A DNA stretch of 64,000 nt from Actinomadura atramentaria DSM 43919 (GTDB taxonomy: Bacteria > Actinomycetota > Actinomycetes > Streptosporangiales > Streptosporangiaceae). Shown piece by piece: positions 7,779 to 16,618 of the stretch. Where the stretch lies: positions 1 to 64,000 of the forward strand of contig NZ_KB907215.1 of the NCBI RefSeq assembly GCF_000381885.1, in the 5' to 3' direction. Position 1 is the stretch's first letter; each line of letters starts with the position of its first letter. Under the pieces are notes generated by a model. That model was not told the DNA's origin and did no database searches. It saw only the letters and a list, made by a program, of their open reading frames with translations. The translations under genes were made by a program, and so were the position numbers.

Positions 7779-9170
7779 TCAGGCGGGGAACGGCGCGAGG
7801 CGCGCGTACTGGTCGTCCACGTACAGCTTCTTCCAGATGTAGAGACGCAGGTCGGCGCGCTTGACCGACGTCCGGACCGGCGCCTGGACGGTCGCGCGGA
7901 CGAGGTACGCCGAGCCGGGCGGCAGGTAGCGGTCGTCGCCCGCGCCGGGCAGCGGCGCGCCGCCCGCCAGCGTCCGGACGATCTCGCTCCGCGCGGGCGG
8001 CGTACACATGCTCTCGGGGACGCCGGTCTGCCACATGCAGCGGCCGCGGTCGCGGGCGAGCAGCAGGTCGCGGGTGACGAACACGTCCGCCGGGAAGTCG
8101 AGCAGCGCGCGCTCCCGCGACGGGTTGCTCAGCACGTACTCGACGTACGCGGTCGTGGTGCCGCCCTTGGCGGCGGAGTCGTCCGCGCCGCCGGTGACGG
8201 CGGCGATCCGGTACGTCGAGCCGTCCGCGGTGGTCACCGTGACGGGCGTCCCGGCGTCGGCGAACGCGGCGGCGAGGGCGGCGTCGGCCGCGCCCGCACC
8301 CGCGTGCGGGTCGCCGCCGTCGCGGCCCGGCAGGAACACCACGGCGACGACGGCGAGGACGGCGGCGACCGCGACGGCCGCCAGCACGACGGCGACGACG
8401 GGCCGCCGCCCGCCGCCCCGCTCGCGCTCCCGGCGGTGCCGCTCGCTGCGCGAGCCGATGCGCACCTCGACACCGCTCGTCTCACGGAACGCCGCGGACG
8501 CGCCGGGCGCAGTCGGCGCGGCGTACGCGGCGGGCGCACCGGGCACGTTGGGCGCGCCAGACGCGCCGGACGCGGCGGGCACATTGGACGCGCCGGACGC
8601 GGCGAACACGCTGGGCTCGGCAGGCACGCCGGGCACGTTAGGCGCACCGGACGTGTCAGACGCGGCGGGCACACCGGGCACGTTGAGCGCGCCAGACGTG
8701 CCGGACGCGGCGGGCACGTTGGGCGCGTCGGGCGCGGCGAACACGCTGGGCGCGGCGGGCACACCGGGCACGTTGGGCGCGCCAGACGCGCCGGACGCGG
8801 CGGGCACGTTGGACGCGCCGGGCGCGGCGAACACGTCGGGCGCGGCGGGCGCGGCAGGCACACCGGGCACATTGGGCGTGCCGGACGCGGTGAGCGCACC
8901 GGGTTCGGTGCGCGCGCCGGACGCGCCGGGCGCAGCGAACACGCCGGACGCGGCAGGCGCAGTGGGCACGGCGAACACGTCGGGCGCGGCAGGCACGCCG
9001 GACGCGCCGGACGCGCCGGGCACCGCGTACGCGGCAGGCGGTCCGGGCGGGCTGGGCTCGGTGGTCACGCCGGACGCACCGGGCGCGGCGGGTTCGAATG
9101 GTTCGGTCGGTTCGGCGCCGGGCGCGCGCGGTTCGCCGGAGGTCGCGGAGTTCCCGGTCTGCTGGTCCAC
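7779..9170 (-). CDS. Membrane protein with long Ala/Pro/Ser/Gly repeat region and extracellular C-terminal domain
   Basis: About 463 residues. Roughly residues 20-235 are low-complexity repeats built from units such as APNVPGVPAAP, VFAAPGASNVP and AASGASGA. A basic stretch (SERHRRERERGGGRR), one transmembrane helix (VVAVVLAAVAVAAVLAVVAV) and a ~180-residue outer domain with two cysteines (CMWQTGVPESMC) follow. The outer domain, with STYRIAAV and VEYVLSNPS, looks like a beta-sandwich but I cannot assign a family. I prefer the GTG at 9170, which has GGGAG upstream; a GTG at 9188 is also open. The repeats are visible in the DNA (8,520-9,080), so length may vary between strains. Confidence 0.75.
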   Translation of the reverse strand: MDQQTGNSATSGEPRAPGAEPTEPFEPAAPGASGVTTEPSPPGPPAAYAVPGASGASGVPAAPDVFAVPTAPAASGVFAAPGASGARTEPGALTASGTPNVPGVPAAPAAPDVFAAPGASNVPAASGASGAPNVPGVPAAPSVFAAPDAPNVPAASGTSGALNVPGVPAASDTSGAPNVPGVPAEPSVFAASGASNVPAASGASGAPNVPGAPAAYAAPTAPGASAAFRETSGVEVRIGSRSERHRRERERGGGRRPVVAVVLAAVAVAAVLAVVAVVFLPGRDGGDPHAGAGAADAALAAAFADAGTPVTVTTADGSTYRIAAVTGGADDSAAKGGTTTAYVEYVLSNPSRERALLDFPADVFVTRDLLLARDRGRCMWQTGVPESMCTPPARSEIVRTLAGGAPLPGAGDDRYLPPGSAYLVRATVQAPVRTSVKRADLRLYIWKKLYVDDQYARLAPFPA

Positions 9171-9386
9171 CGTTGCGCTCCCGTTCACCGATCGGCCCGA
9201 CTTCTCACATCACGACGGACGACATTTTGGCGCAAATAGGCGTTGCGTCCAGCGACCGGCCCCCGGCGCGCATGATCCACAACGGCCGGTCACCGGAAAG
9301 TTGTCACTCGCGGCGTCAATGGGAACGCGCCAGCCCGTTCCGGACGACGGGTCGTGGCCGCATCCGGCCACGGCACGCGCGCCGGT

Positions 9387-10208
9387 TCAGGGCAGCAGCC
9401 CGTCGAGGAACGCGACGACGCCCGGCGGGCCGTCCACGACCGCGTCGGCGCGGTCGGCCAGCTCGGCGACCTCCGTCGAGCCGCTGCAGACCTTGACGAC
9501 CGGGACGCCGTCCGCGCGCAGCTCGTCCAGCAGGTCGAACGCCGCGAGGTCGCCGAGGTCGTCGCCCGCGAACAGCACCGCCGACGGCGCGCCGCGCTCG
9601 GCCAGCAGGGCGCGCAGCGCGTGCCCCTTGTCCATGCCGGGCGGGCGCAGCTCCAGCACGAACCGGCCCGGCTCCACGACCAGGCCGGTGCGCTCGGCGA
9701 GCGCCGCGAGCAGGCTGCGCAGCCGGTCCAGCGCGACCTGCGGCTCCGCGCAGCGGCGGGTGTGGACGGCCAGCGCCAGGCCCTTGTCCTCCACGAACAC
9801 CTCCGGCGGCGCCTGGACGGCCGCGAGCACGCCGGGCAGCTTCGCGCGCGCCTCCGCGACGCCCGGCGGCGGCTCGGGGACGGTCAGCGTCCCGGACTCC
9901 CAGCGCTCGCGCCCGTACTGGCCGAGGACGACCAGCCCGTCGATCCCGTCGAACCCGCCGTACTCGACCGCGACGCCCGCCGGACGCCCGGTGACGACCG
10001 CGAGCCCGCCGAGGCGGGGCGCCAGCCGCGCCAGCGCGTCGGCCGCGCCGGGCTGGGCGCGCGCCGCCGCCGGATCGTCCACGATGGGGGCGAGCGTGCC
10101 GTCGAAGTCCAGGCCGACGACGGCCGACGAGGGGCGCGCGCGCAGCGCGGCGAGGCCGTCCGCGCCGGCGGCCGTGATGGAAGCGGAGGGGTTCCGGCCA
10201 GTGTTCAT
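9387..10208 (-). CDS. otsB: Trehalose-phosphatase
   Basis: Dephosphorylates trehalose 6-phosphate to trehalose. It is a HAD-superfamily protein: motif I is GLDFDGTLAPIVDDP (nucleophile Asp), a VVTGRP loop follows, then the C-terminal VLFAGDDLGDLAAF motif IV. It is about 273 residues from the ATG at 10208; a GTG at 10226 is also possible and would couple directly to the preceding stop codon (TGACGTG). The upstream DUF3263 gene is in the same transcript. It complements otsA, which lies apart on the other strand. Confidence 0.93.
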   Translation of the reverse strand: MNTGRNPSASITAAGADGLAALRARPSSAVVGLDFDGTLAPIVDDPAAARAQPGAADALARLAPRLGGLAVVTGRPAGVAVEYGGFDGIDGLVVLGQYGRERWESGTLTVPEPPPGVAEARAKLPGVLAAVQAPPEVFVEDKGLALAVHTRRCAEPQVALDRLRSLLAALAERTGLVVEPGRFVLELRPPGMDKGHALRALLAERGAPSAVLFAGDDLGDLAAFDLLDELRADGVPVVKVCSGSTEVAELADRADAVVDGPPGVVAFLDGLLP

Positions 10209-10227
10209 CCGGCCAGTGTCCTGCACG

Positions 10228-10545
10228 TCAGGGACGGATGCCGAGCCGCCGCGCGGCGCGCTGCCGCTGCCGCTGGGTGCGCATCCGGCGCAGGCGCTTG
10301 ACGAGCATCGGGTCGTGCTCCATCGCCTCCGGCCGGTCGATCAGGAGGTTGAGCAACTGGTAGTAGCGCGTGGAGGACATGTCGAACAGTTCGCGGATCG
10401 CCTGTTCCTTGGCGCCCGCGTACTTCCACCAGCGGCGTTCGAAGGCGAGGATCTGGCGGTCGCGGTCGGAGAGGAGGCCGGCCGGGAAGACGTCGTCGTC
10501 CTCCGGTCCGGGGTCGATCGGGTCCAGGGCTGAGCCGTCGTTCAT
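10228..10545 (-). CDS. DUF3263 family protein
   Basis: A 105-residue protein from MNDGSALDPI. Its central region (LLSDRDRQILAFERRWW, KEQAIRELFDMSSTRYYQLL, LNLLIDRPEAMEHDPMLVKR) matches DUF3263, an actinobacterial family with a helix-turn-helix-like core resembling sigma region 4 or a small DNA-binding domain. The C-terminus is Arg/Gln-rich (RMRTQRQRQRAARRLG). The function is unknown. It precedes otsB by two bases, so the two are translationally coupled. Confidence 0.85.
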   Translation of the reverse strand: MNDGSALDPIDPGPEDDDVFPAGLLSDRDRQILAFERRWWKYAGAKEQAIRELFDMSSTRYYQLLNLLIDRPEAMEHDPMLVKRLRRMRTQRQRQRAARRLGIRP

Positions 10546-10782
10546 GCTGCCGTCCTGCCGGGGAGCGCCGGGGCGCGCGGTCCCCTCTGGGGTCACTAGT
10601 CCCGGGGTGTCCGGGTTCGGCCGGTGCCATCGTACGCGTCCGGGACGACACGCACCCGGCGTTCGGCGCACGCGCGCGGGCCGGGGAACTCTCGCCGGGT
10701 TCCGACGTTAAAGTATGCAGAGTACATCCGTACCGTTCCGGTGCCGCACGGGAACGGAGGGCACCGGACGGGAGACCCGAGC

Positions 10783-11391
10783 ATGGGGCCGCAGACCGAC
10801 GAGCAGGGGCCGCACCCGGCGGAGGGGTCGGGCGAGCTGTCCGACCCGGTTCTCGCCGATATCTCACTCGCCCTGTTCCATCTGCGTCGCGTCTGGGTCA
10901 AACCGGACCTGATGAAGCGCATCCGGGCGCAGACGTCCGGCGGGCCCGGCGGGCGGCCGCTGCAGCTCTCCAACCTCATGGTCGTGCAGGCCGTCGCCGC
11001 GCTCACCACCGTCTGCGCCGAGCAGCGGCCCGAGGGCGAGGTCACCGTGGGCGCCGTCGCGGAGCGGCTGGAGATCGACCCGTCCACCGCGAGCCGGCTC
11101 GTCGGACACGCGATCGACGCGGGGCTGGTGTCGCGGCGGCCGTCGCCGCTCGACGCGCGCCGCGCCAACCTCGGGCTGACCGACGCCGGACAGCGCGTCA
11201 AGCGCGTCGCGGAGCAGTTCCGGCGCGCCTACCTGGACGACCTCATGGCCGAGTGGACGCCGCGCGAACGCACCGAGTTCGCGCGCCTGCTCACCCGCTT
11301 CGCGGAATCCGCGGCGCGCTCCCCGATGGAGGCCGACCGCGTCGACCGCATCTTCGCGGCGGCCGAAGTGGAGACTCCGGCGGACGACTGA
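10783..11391 (+). CDS. MarR-family transcriptional regulator
   Basis: A 202-residue winged-helix regulator. The core is seen in VTVGAVAERLEIDPSTASRL (HTH), VGHAIDAGLVSRRPSPLDAR (wing) and ANLGLTDAGQRV, the usual MarR order, with a longer N-terminal part before it. The start is ATG at 10783 with GGGAG upstream. The AT-rich patch GTTAAAGTATGCAGAGTAC (10,706-10,724) is the likely promoter or operator. The ligand and targets cannot be read from context. Confidence 0.88.
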   Translation: MGPQTDEQGPHPAEGSGELSDPVLADISLALFHLRRVWVKPDLMKRIRAQTSGGPGGRPLQLSNLMVVQAVAALTTVCAEQRPEGEVTVGAVAERLEIDPSTASRLVGHAIDAGLVSRRPSPLDARRANLGLTDAGQRVKRVAEQFRRAYLDDLMAEWTPRERTEFARLLTRFAESAARSPMEADRVDRIFAAAEVETPADD

Positions 11392-11406
11392 CCGCCCGCG
11401 GCCCGG

Positions 11407-13365
11407 TCACCACCAGGGCGGACGGTAGTCGTCCTCGTCGGGGGGCGGGGCCTTGCGCGGGACGGGGGCGGGGTGCTCGGGGGCCGGCGGGGGCTCGGAC
11501 GGGGCGGGGGCCACGCGCGGCAGGGGGCCGGTCATGCCGGTGTGGAACGGCTCTTCGAGGGCGCTGCGGCGGAACCGCTCCCACTCGTCGTCGTCGAACA
11601 TGAGGTCTTCGTCGGAGAGTTCCGGGTCGTCGGCCTCGGCGGGCTCGGGGACGGGGGCGGGACGGGTCGGCCGGCCGGATGGCGGAGCGGGCGCGTCCTG
11701 GGATGCCGAGCGGGCGGGCTCGGCCGCGTCGGGCGTCGGACGGGCCGGTGCGGCCGGGTCGGGGATCGCTCCGGGTACCGGGTGGCTGTGCTGGGCCGGG
11801 CTGGACGGCGCGCCGGGTGCCGGGCGGGTCGGCCCGGGGATCACGCCGGGTGCCGGGTGGTCCTGCTGGGCCGGATTGAGCGGCGCACCGGATGCCGGGT
11901 GGTCGTGCTGGGCCGGGCGGGGCTTTGCGCCGGGGGTCGGACGGTCCGACGCGGTGGGGCTGGGAATCGTGGCCGGCTCGGCCGGGGCGGGACCTGGATG
12001 GGCGGGTGCGGGCGCCGCCGGGTTCGGGTGGCCAGGCGCGGCACTGGCGGGGGCGGGGTCGGTGGTCGCGGTCTCTTCGTCGTCGGGGCGGCGGCGTTGG
12101 CGCCAGCCGAGGATCAGGCCGACCAGGACCAGGACCGCGCCGCCGACGAGGATCGCGCGGACCAGCCCGCCCGACGACGAGCCCTTCGGGGCCGCCTCGG
12201 CCACGGGTGACGGGGCCGGGGCGGGAGTCGCCACCGTGCCGCCGGACGCGCGGTTCAGGCGGGCCGCGACGGCGAGGGCGCGGGCCGCGTCGAGGGGGCC
12301 TTTGCACGTCGTGGAACCGGTCGGCTGGCCCGCGCGCGCCGGGGAGCCCTGGACGAGCGCCGTCCGGATCTGCTCGGGCGTCAGCTTCGGGTAGCGGGAG
12401 CGGACCAGCGCGGCGACGCCCGCGACGATCGCCGACGACGGGCTCGTCCCGCTGCCGACGACGTACCCGCCGCCGGGGCTCGCGCTGACGATGTCGACGC
12501 CCGGCGCGCACACGCCCACGTACGCGTGCCGGTTGCTGTCCTTCCACAGCCGCCCGTGCCGGTCGAGCGCGCCGACCGCGATGACGCCCGGGTAGGCGGC
12601 CGGGAACGTCCGCCGGTTCCCCGCCGCGCCGTCGTTCCCGGCGGACGCGATCAGCACGACGCCCTTCCCGAGCGCGTACCGGATCGCGGCCTCCTCGGCG
12701 GCACTGCCGTTCGCGTAGAGCTGCCCGCCGCCGAGGGACATGTTGACGACCTGCGCGCCGTGGTCCACCGCGTACCGGATGCCCTGCGCGACGGTGTCGC
12801 GGCTGAGCCCGGAGCGGCCCGCCTTGCGGACGGGATCGTCGTTCTCCCACGTCACGCGGATGGACAGGATGCGGCTGCGCGGCGCGACGCCGAGCACGCC
12901 GCGCCGCCCGCCCGCGCCGTCGCCGTGACCCGCGATGATGCTGGCCATCGACGTCCCGTGCTGGCCCCAGTAGCGGCTGCCGGGGGCGCGCTTCCCGCCC
13001 GTCAGGTCCGGGCCCGCGACGACGCGGCCGGTGAGGTCGGGATGGCGGCCGTCGACGCCCGTGTCGAGCACGGCGACCGTGACGTTCGCGCCCTCGGAGT
13101 ACTTCCATGCCCGGCTCGCGCGGATCGACGTCAGATGCCACTCGCGGGCGCGGATCTGGTCGGTCGGCGCGGCGAAGAACGCGCCCGCCGCCGCGCCGCG
13201 GATCATCCGGTCGCCCGGCGCGGCCCCCGGCCAGAGCGCGGCGGGAACGGCGGCGGCAGCGGCGAGCGTCAACGCGGTCAACGCCGTCCCGACACGGACG
13301 CGGACACTCGACCGGCCGCGCCCGGAACGCCGCCGACGCGAGGACACGTGCGGGGACTCGGCCAC
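11407..13365 (-). CDS. Membrane-anchored S8 subtilisin-like protease (mycosin-like)
   Basis: A 652-residue secreted/anchored protease. The GTG at 13365 has GGAGGAGG upstream. An N-terminal signal/TM segment (VGTALTALTLAAAAAVPAAL) is followed by the S8 domain with the triad Asp in VAVLDTGVDG, His in GQHGTSMASIIAG and Ser in GSGTSPSSAIVAG, plus the oxyanion region ASAGND. A second TM helix (AILVGGAVLVLVGLILGW) precedes a ~250-residue Pro-rich tail, presumably cytoplasmic, with repeats like QQDHPAPGV. The two-TM layout resembles type VII secretion mycosins, but no ESX gene is near and the long tail is atypical. Confidence 0.9.
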   Translation of the reverse strand: MAESPHVSSRRRRSGRGRSSVRVRVGTALTALTLAAAAAVPAALWPGAAPGDRMIRGAAAGAFFAAPTDQIRAREWHLTSIRASRAWKYSEGANVTVAVLDTGVDGRHPDLTGRVVAGPDLTGGKRAPGSRYWGQHGTSMASIIAGHGDGAGGRRGVLGVAPRSRILSIRVTWENDDPVRKAGRSGLSRDTVAQGIRYAVDHGAQVVNMSLGGGQLYANGSAAEEAAIRYALGKGVVLIASAGNDGAAGNRRTFPAAYPGVIAVGALDRHGRLWKDSNRHAYVGVCAPGVDIVSASPGGGYVVGSGTSPSSAIVAGVAALVRSRYPKLTPEQIRTALVQGSPARAGQPTGSTTCKGPLDAARALAVAARLNRASGGTVATPAPAPSPVAEAAPKGSSSGGLVRAILVGGAVLVLVGLILGWRQRRRPDDEETATTDPAPASAAPGHPNPAAPAPAHPGPAPAEPATIPSPTASDRPTPGAKPRPAQHDHPASGAPLNPAQQDHPAPGVIPGPTRPAPGAPSSPAQHSHPVPGAIPDPAAPARPTPDAAEPARSASQDAPAPPSGRPTRPAPVPEPAEADDPELSDEDLMFDDDEWERFRRSALEEPFHTGMTGPLPRVAPAPSEPPPAPEHPAPVPRKAPPPDEDDYRPPWW

Positions 13366-13502
13366 GCCGCACCTCCTCCCGGCCGCGTTCGCGCAGGGAA
13401 ACCACCGCGGCCGACCCCACGGGAGCGGTCGGCGGACACCCGGGGCCCGGGGTCGCCCCGGCCGGCCTGCGGGGCGGTGGGTGGTCATTCTGCCATGTGT
13501 AT

Positions 13503-13740
13503 CATTGTGGGGGGCGTTCACCCTGTGGGGGGACGCCCCCCCACGCCCCCCGCGGCGCGAAGCGCCGCATCCTCGCTCCGCTGGCGCTCCGCTGCGGTGC
13601 GGCCCTTCGCGCTGCGCGCGCCCGGCCGCTCGCCTGGCGGCTCGCGGCCGCGCGCCCGCCGGTGACCCCCCTTGGTTGCGCGCCGCTGTGGGAAAGACTT
13701 CGGGGCTGCTTAAGCGGCTGCTTCCCCTGGGGTGTCTGGG
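13503..13740 (+). repeat. Copy of the dispersed intergenic repeat
   Basis: It shares with the region at 3,890-4,250 (inverted) and with 1-130 the blocks CTCCGCTGGCGCTCCG, CGCTGCGCGCGCCCGGCC and CTCGCCTGGCGGCTCGCGGC. It begins with a G/C-rich hairpin-prone stretch (GTGGGGGGACGCCCCCCCAC at ~13,525-13,545). It lies upstream of the subtilase gene and downstream of the next minus-strand gene. Confidence 0.7.
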
Positions 13741-13799
13741 CGGACGGGCTGATCCGCGACGGTGGGCCGTGAGGTGCGGGGGTCGCCGCCTCGCGTGGG

Positions 13800-14170
13800 G
13801 CTCGTGGTCCGGGCGGCAGGCCGACGGGGGCGGCCCGACGGCGCGGGGCGGCGGGGCGGCGCGACGGGCCGCGCAGCGTTGCGGGGCCGCCGTGCAGGCC
13901 GGGGTGCGGGGCCACCGTGCAGGCCGCCGTGCAGGCCGGGGTGCAGGCCGGGAGGCAGGCCGGGGGGCAGGCCGAGGGGGCAGGCCGAGGGGGCAGGCCG
14001 GGGGGCAGGCCGAGGGGGCAGGCCGAGGGGGCAGGCCGAGGGGGCAGGCCGGGGTGCGGGGCCGCCGCGCAGGCCGCCGTGCAGGCGCCGTGCAGGCCGG
14101 GGTGCGGGCCGCCGTGTGGGCCGGGCAGTGTTGCGGGGGCCGCCGTGTCGGCCGGGCTTGCTGGTCGGCC
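13800..14170. repeat. Noncoding G-rich short tandem repeats
   Basis: The plus strand is dominated by near-identical units of about 10-14 bp: GGGGGCAGGCCGA/GGGGGGCAGGCC (13,940-14,060), flanked by GTGCAGGCCG-GGGTGCGGGGCC units. All frames give Gly/Arg or Pro/His low-complexity peptides with no start signals, so I do not call a gene. The bases either side (13,740-13,800 and 14,170-14,328) hold nothing recognisable. The strand asymmetry (G-rich plus strand) could allow G-quadruplexes. Confidence 0.6.
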
Positions 14171-14328
14171 GCGCGGCTGCGGGTGCTTCTGTACTCGTCC
14201 TGCAGTCGGGTGGGGCGGTCGTCGCGCGGGGGGTGCGGGCGGCCGTTTCACGGCGGGCCGGCCGGGTGACGGGCCGCGGCGCGGCGAGTCTGGTTGCCGG
14301 TGTTGGGGCCGTGCGGTTCTCGCTTCTC

Positions 14329-14790
14329 TTAGTGGCAGGTGCCGTTCGGGGCTTCGCAGTCGGTGCGGGTGCCGCCGAAGGTCGGTTGCAGGGCGTCGAC
14401 CAGGTCCGTCGGGCCGGTGATCAGCCAGTTGGGGCCCGTCAGGACGGAGAAGGGGGCGTTGTCGCCCAGGGCGCTCTGCGCTGTGCCGGTGCGCCACGTG
14501 GCCAGGGCCGTCTCCACCGTCATGCCCAGGTCGGGGGTGAGGACCGTCGCGGCCGTGTAGCGGCCCGCGTAGCGGCATTCGACGCGGATGCGGTCGGTGG
14601 CGCAGGACGTCGCGCCCGCCGCGCGGAGGGCGGCGGCGATCGGTCCGGCGTCGGGCTGGGCGCGGGCGCTCGCGGCGGGATGGATCGTTCCAGTTCCGTC
14701 GTCGTCCAGCAGGGCGTACGCGACGCCGCCCGTGGCGACGGCCGTTCCCGCGACGGCTCCGGCGAGGGCGAGCAGGGGCTTGCGTCTCAT
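14329..14790 (-). CDS. Small secreted protein of unknown function
   Basis: A 153-residue protein starting MRRKPLLALAGAVAGTAVATGG, a signal-peptide-like N-terminus without a lipobox. The mature part has five cysteines (SCATDRIRVEC ... CEAPNGTCH) suited to two disulfides. I recognise no domain. The ATG at 14790 has GGAAGG nine bases upstream; a GTG at 14796 is less well spaced. It is monocistronic as far as can be seen. Confidence 0.7.
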   Translation of the reverse strand: MRRKPLLALAGAVAGTAVATGGVAYALLDDDGTGTIHPAASARAQPDAGPIAAALRAAGATSCATDRIRVECRYAGRYTAATVLTPDLGMTVETALATWRTGTAQSALGDNAPFSVLTGPNWLITGPTDLVDALQPTFGGTRTDCEAPNGTCH

Positions 14791-14877
14791 GCCCACCAGC
14801 CTTCCGTACTCGCAAGTAACACAAGGCCGTCCGGGATGTCGGTTTCACCACGTAAGCGGGCACTGCCGCAACGCACA

Positions 14878-14910
14878 CGGCCCCTCCCCGGGAACTCGGG
14901 GAAGGGGCCG
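14878..14910 (-). terminator. Hairpin terminator of the DUF485-actP operon
   Basis: Stem of 13-14 bp (CGGCCCCTCCCCG / CGGGGAAGGGGCCG, one bulge) around a 6-base loop, 13 bases beyond the actP stop codon. Confidence 0.75.
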
Positions 14911-14923
14911 CCGACGCGCGGCG

Positions 14924-16618
14924 TCAGACCGAACCGGCGCCCGTCAGCGCGCGGACGGCGAGGTCGTCGTGCCGCTCCTCGTCCGGCTCCTCCTTACTGA
15001 GCAGCGTGCCGAGCACCGCGCACAGGAACCCGAACGGGATCGACACCAGCCCGGGGTTCTCCATCGGGAAGACGTGGAAGTCGACCCCGGCGGGGAACAG
15101 CGACTGGCTCGCGCCCGTCACCGGGTCGACCTTGCCCGACACGACGGGCGAGAAGAACACGAGCACCAGCGAGCTGGCCAGCCCGCCGTAGATGCCCGCG
15201 ACGACGCCCCGCGTGTTGAACCGCTTCCAGAACAGCGACAGCGTGATGGCGGGCAGGTTCGCCGCCGCCGCCATCGCGAACGCCAGCGCCACGAGGAACG
15301 CGACGTTCAGGTTCTTGGCGATGACCGCGAGGACGATCGCCAGCGTCCCGATCACCAACGCCGCGAACCGCGCCACCGCGACCTCCTGCGACTCGCGCGG
15401 GCGGCCGAGCATCAGCACGTGCCCGAAGAAGTCGTGCGCGAGGGAGGTGGACGACGCCAGCACCAGCCCCGACACGACCGCGAGGATCGTCGCGAACGCG
15501 ACCGCCGCGATGAACGCCAGCAGCAGGTCGCCGCCGAGGTCGCCCCAGAAGTGCTGCCCGATCGCGCGGGCGAGCTGCGGGGCGGCGGTGTTGCCCGCCG
15601 GGTCCTGCGCGACGATCGCGGACCGGCCGACGAGCGCGGTCGCGCCGAAGCCGAGCGCGATCGTCATCAGGTAGAAGACGCCGACGAGGCCGATCGCCCA
15701 GTTGACGGACGTCCGCGCGGCCCGCGCGTCCGGGACGGTGAAGAACCGCGTGATGATGTGCGGCAGGCCCGCGGTGCCGAGGACCAGCGCGAGCGCGAGG
15801 CTGATGAAGTCGAGCTTGTTGATGATCGTCTGCCGGGGGTTCCCGGCGACGTCCTGCGCGTACTTGAGGCCGGGCTGCAGGAACGCGTCGTGGTGCCCGC
15901 TGGCGCGCGCCGCCGAGCCGAGCAGGCGGCTCGGGTCGAACCCGAAGCGGGCCAGGACGAGGACGCTCAGCACGACCGCGCCGCCGAGCAGCAGCACCGC
16001 CTTGATGATCTGCACCCAGGTGGTGGCCTTCATCCCGCCGAACATCACGTAGAAGATCATCAGCGCGCCGACGCCGACGATCGTCATGACCTGCGCGACC
16101 CCGGCGGACATCCCGAGGAACGTCTCCCCCGGGTGGATGCCCAGCAGCAGCGACACCAGCGCGCCCGCGCCGACCATCTGGGCCAGCAGGTAGAACACCG
16201 AGACCGTGACGGTCGAGACCGCGGCGGCCGTGCGGACGGGCGGCTGCCGCATCCGGTAGGCGATCACGTCCGCCATCGTGAAGCGGCCCGCGTTGCGCAT
16301 CAGCTCGACCAGCAGCAGCGTCAGCAGCCAGGCGACCAGGAAGCCGATCGAGTAGAGGAAGCCGTCGTAGCCGGAGAGCGCGATGAGGCCCGCGATGCCG
16401 AGGAACGACGCGGCGGACATGTAGTCGCCCGCGAGCGCGATGCCGTTCTGCGGGCCGGAGAAGACGCGGCCGCCCGCGTAGAAGTCGGTGGCGCCGCGCG
16501 TGGTGGCGCGCGCCCAGAGGGTGATGCCGAGGGTGATGCCGATGAAGGCGACGAACATCAGGAAGGTCAGGGCGCGTCCGCTGAGGGAGCCGAGCGCGAA
16601 TTCGGCGGCGGTGCTCAT
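14924..16618 (-). CDS. actP: Solute:sodium symporter, cation/acetate symporter family
   Basis: A 564-residue integral membrane protein with about 13 hydrophobic helices. SSS-family landmarks are DFYAGGRVFSGPQNGIALAG, DYMSAASFLGIAGLIALSGY and GLPHIITRFFTVPDARAAR, the last typical of ActP/MctC-like carriers of acetate or other monocarboxylates. The start codon ATG (16618-16616) overlaps the stop of the DUF485 gene (ATGA). DUF485-ActP pairs are a standard acetate-uptake arrangement. An inverted repeat upstream of the operon (17,289-17,305) may be the control site. Confidence 0.93.
   Translation of the reverse strand: MSTAAEFALGSLSGRALTFLMFVAFIGITLGITLWARATTRGATDFYAGGRVFSGPQNGIALAGDYMSAASFLGIAGLIALSGYDGFLYSIGFLVAWLLTLLLVELMRNAGRFTMADVIAYRMRQPPVRTAAAVSTVTVSVFYLLAQMVGAGALVSLLLGIHPGETFLGMSAGVAQVMTIVGVGALMIFYVMFGGMKATTWVQIIKAVLLLGGAVVLSVLVLARFGFDPSRLLGSAARASGHHDAFLQPGLKYAQDVAGNPRQTIINKLDFISLALALVLGTAGLPHIITRFFTVPDARAARTSVNWAIGLVGVFYLMTIALGFGATALVGRSAIVAQDPAGNTAAPQLARAIGQHFWGDLGGDLLLAFIAAVAFATILAVVSGLVLASSTSLAHDFFGHVLMLGRPRESQEVAVARFAALVIGTLAIVLAVIAKNLNVAFLVALAFAMAAAANLPAITLSLFWKRFNTRGVVAGIYGGLASSLVLVFFSPVVSGKVDPVTGASQSLFPAGVDFHVFPMENPGLVSIPFGFLCAVLGTLLSKEEPDEERHDDLAVRALTGAGSV

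Noticed and set aside
11407..13365. Type VII secretion locus
   Set aside because: The subtilase resembles mycosins in its two-TM layout, but no EccB-E, EsxA/B, PE or PPE gene is present around it.
13800..14170. Possible CRISPR array
   Set aside because: Units are 10-14 bp with no unique spacers of regular length; they are simple tandem repeats.
13502..14878. 458-codon minus-strand frame across the G-rich repeat
   Set aside because: Pro/His/Arg low-complexity peptide from short tandem repeats, overlapping the real secreted-protein gene; no start signal.
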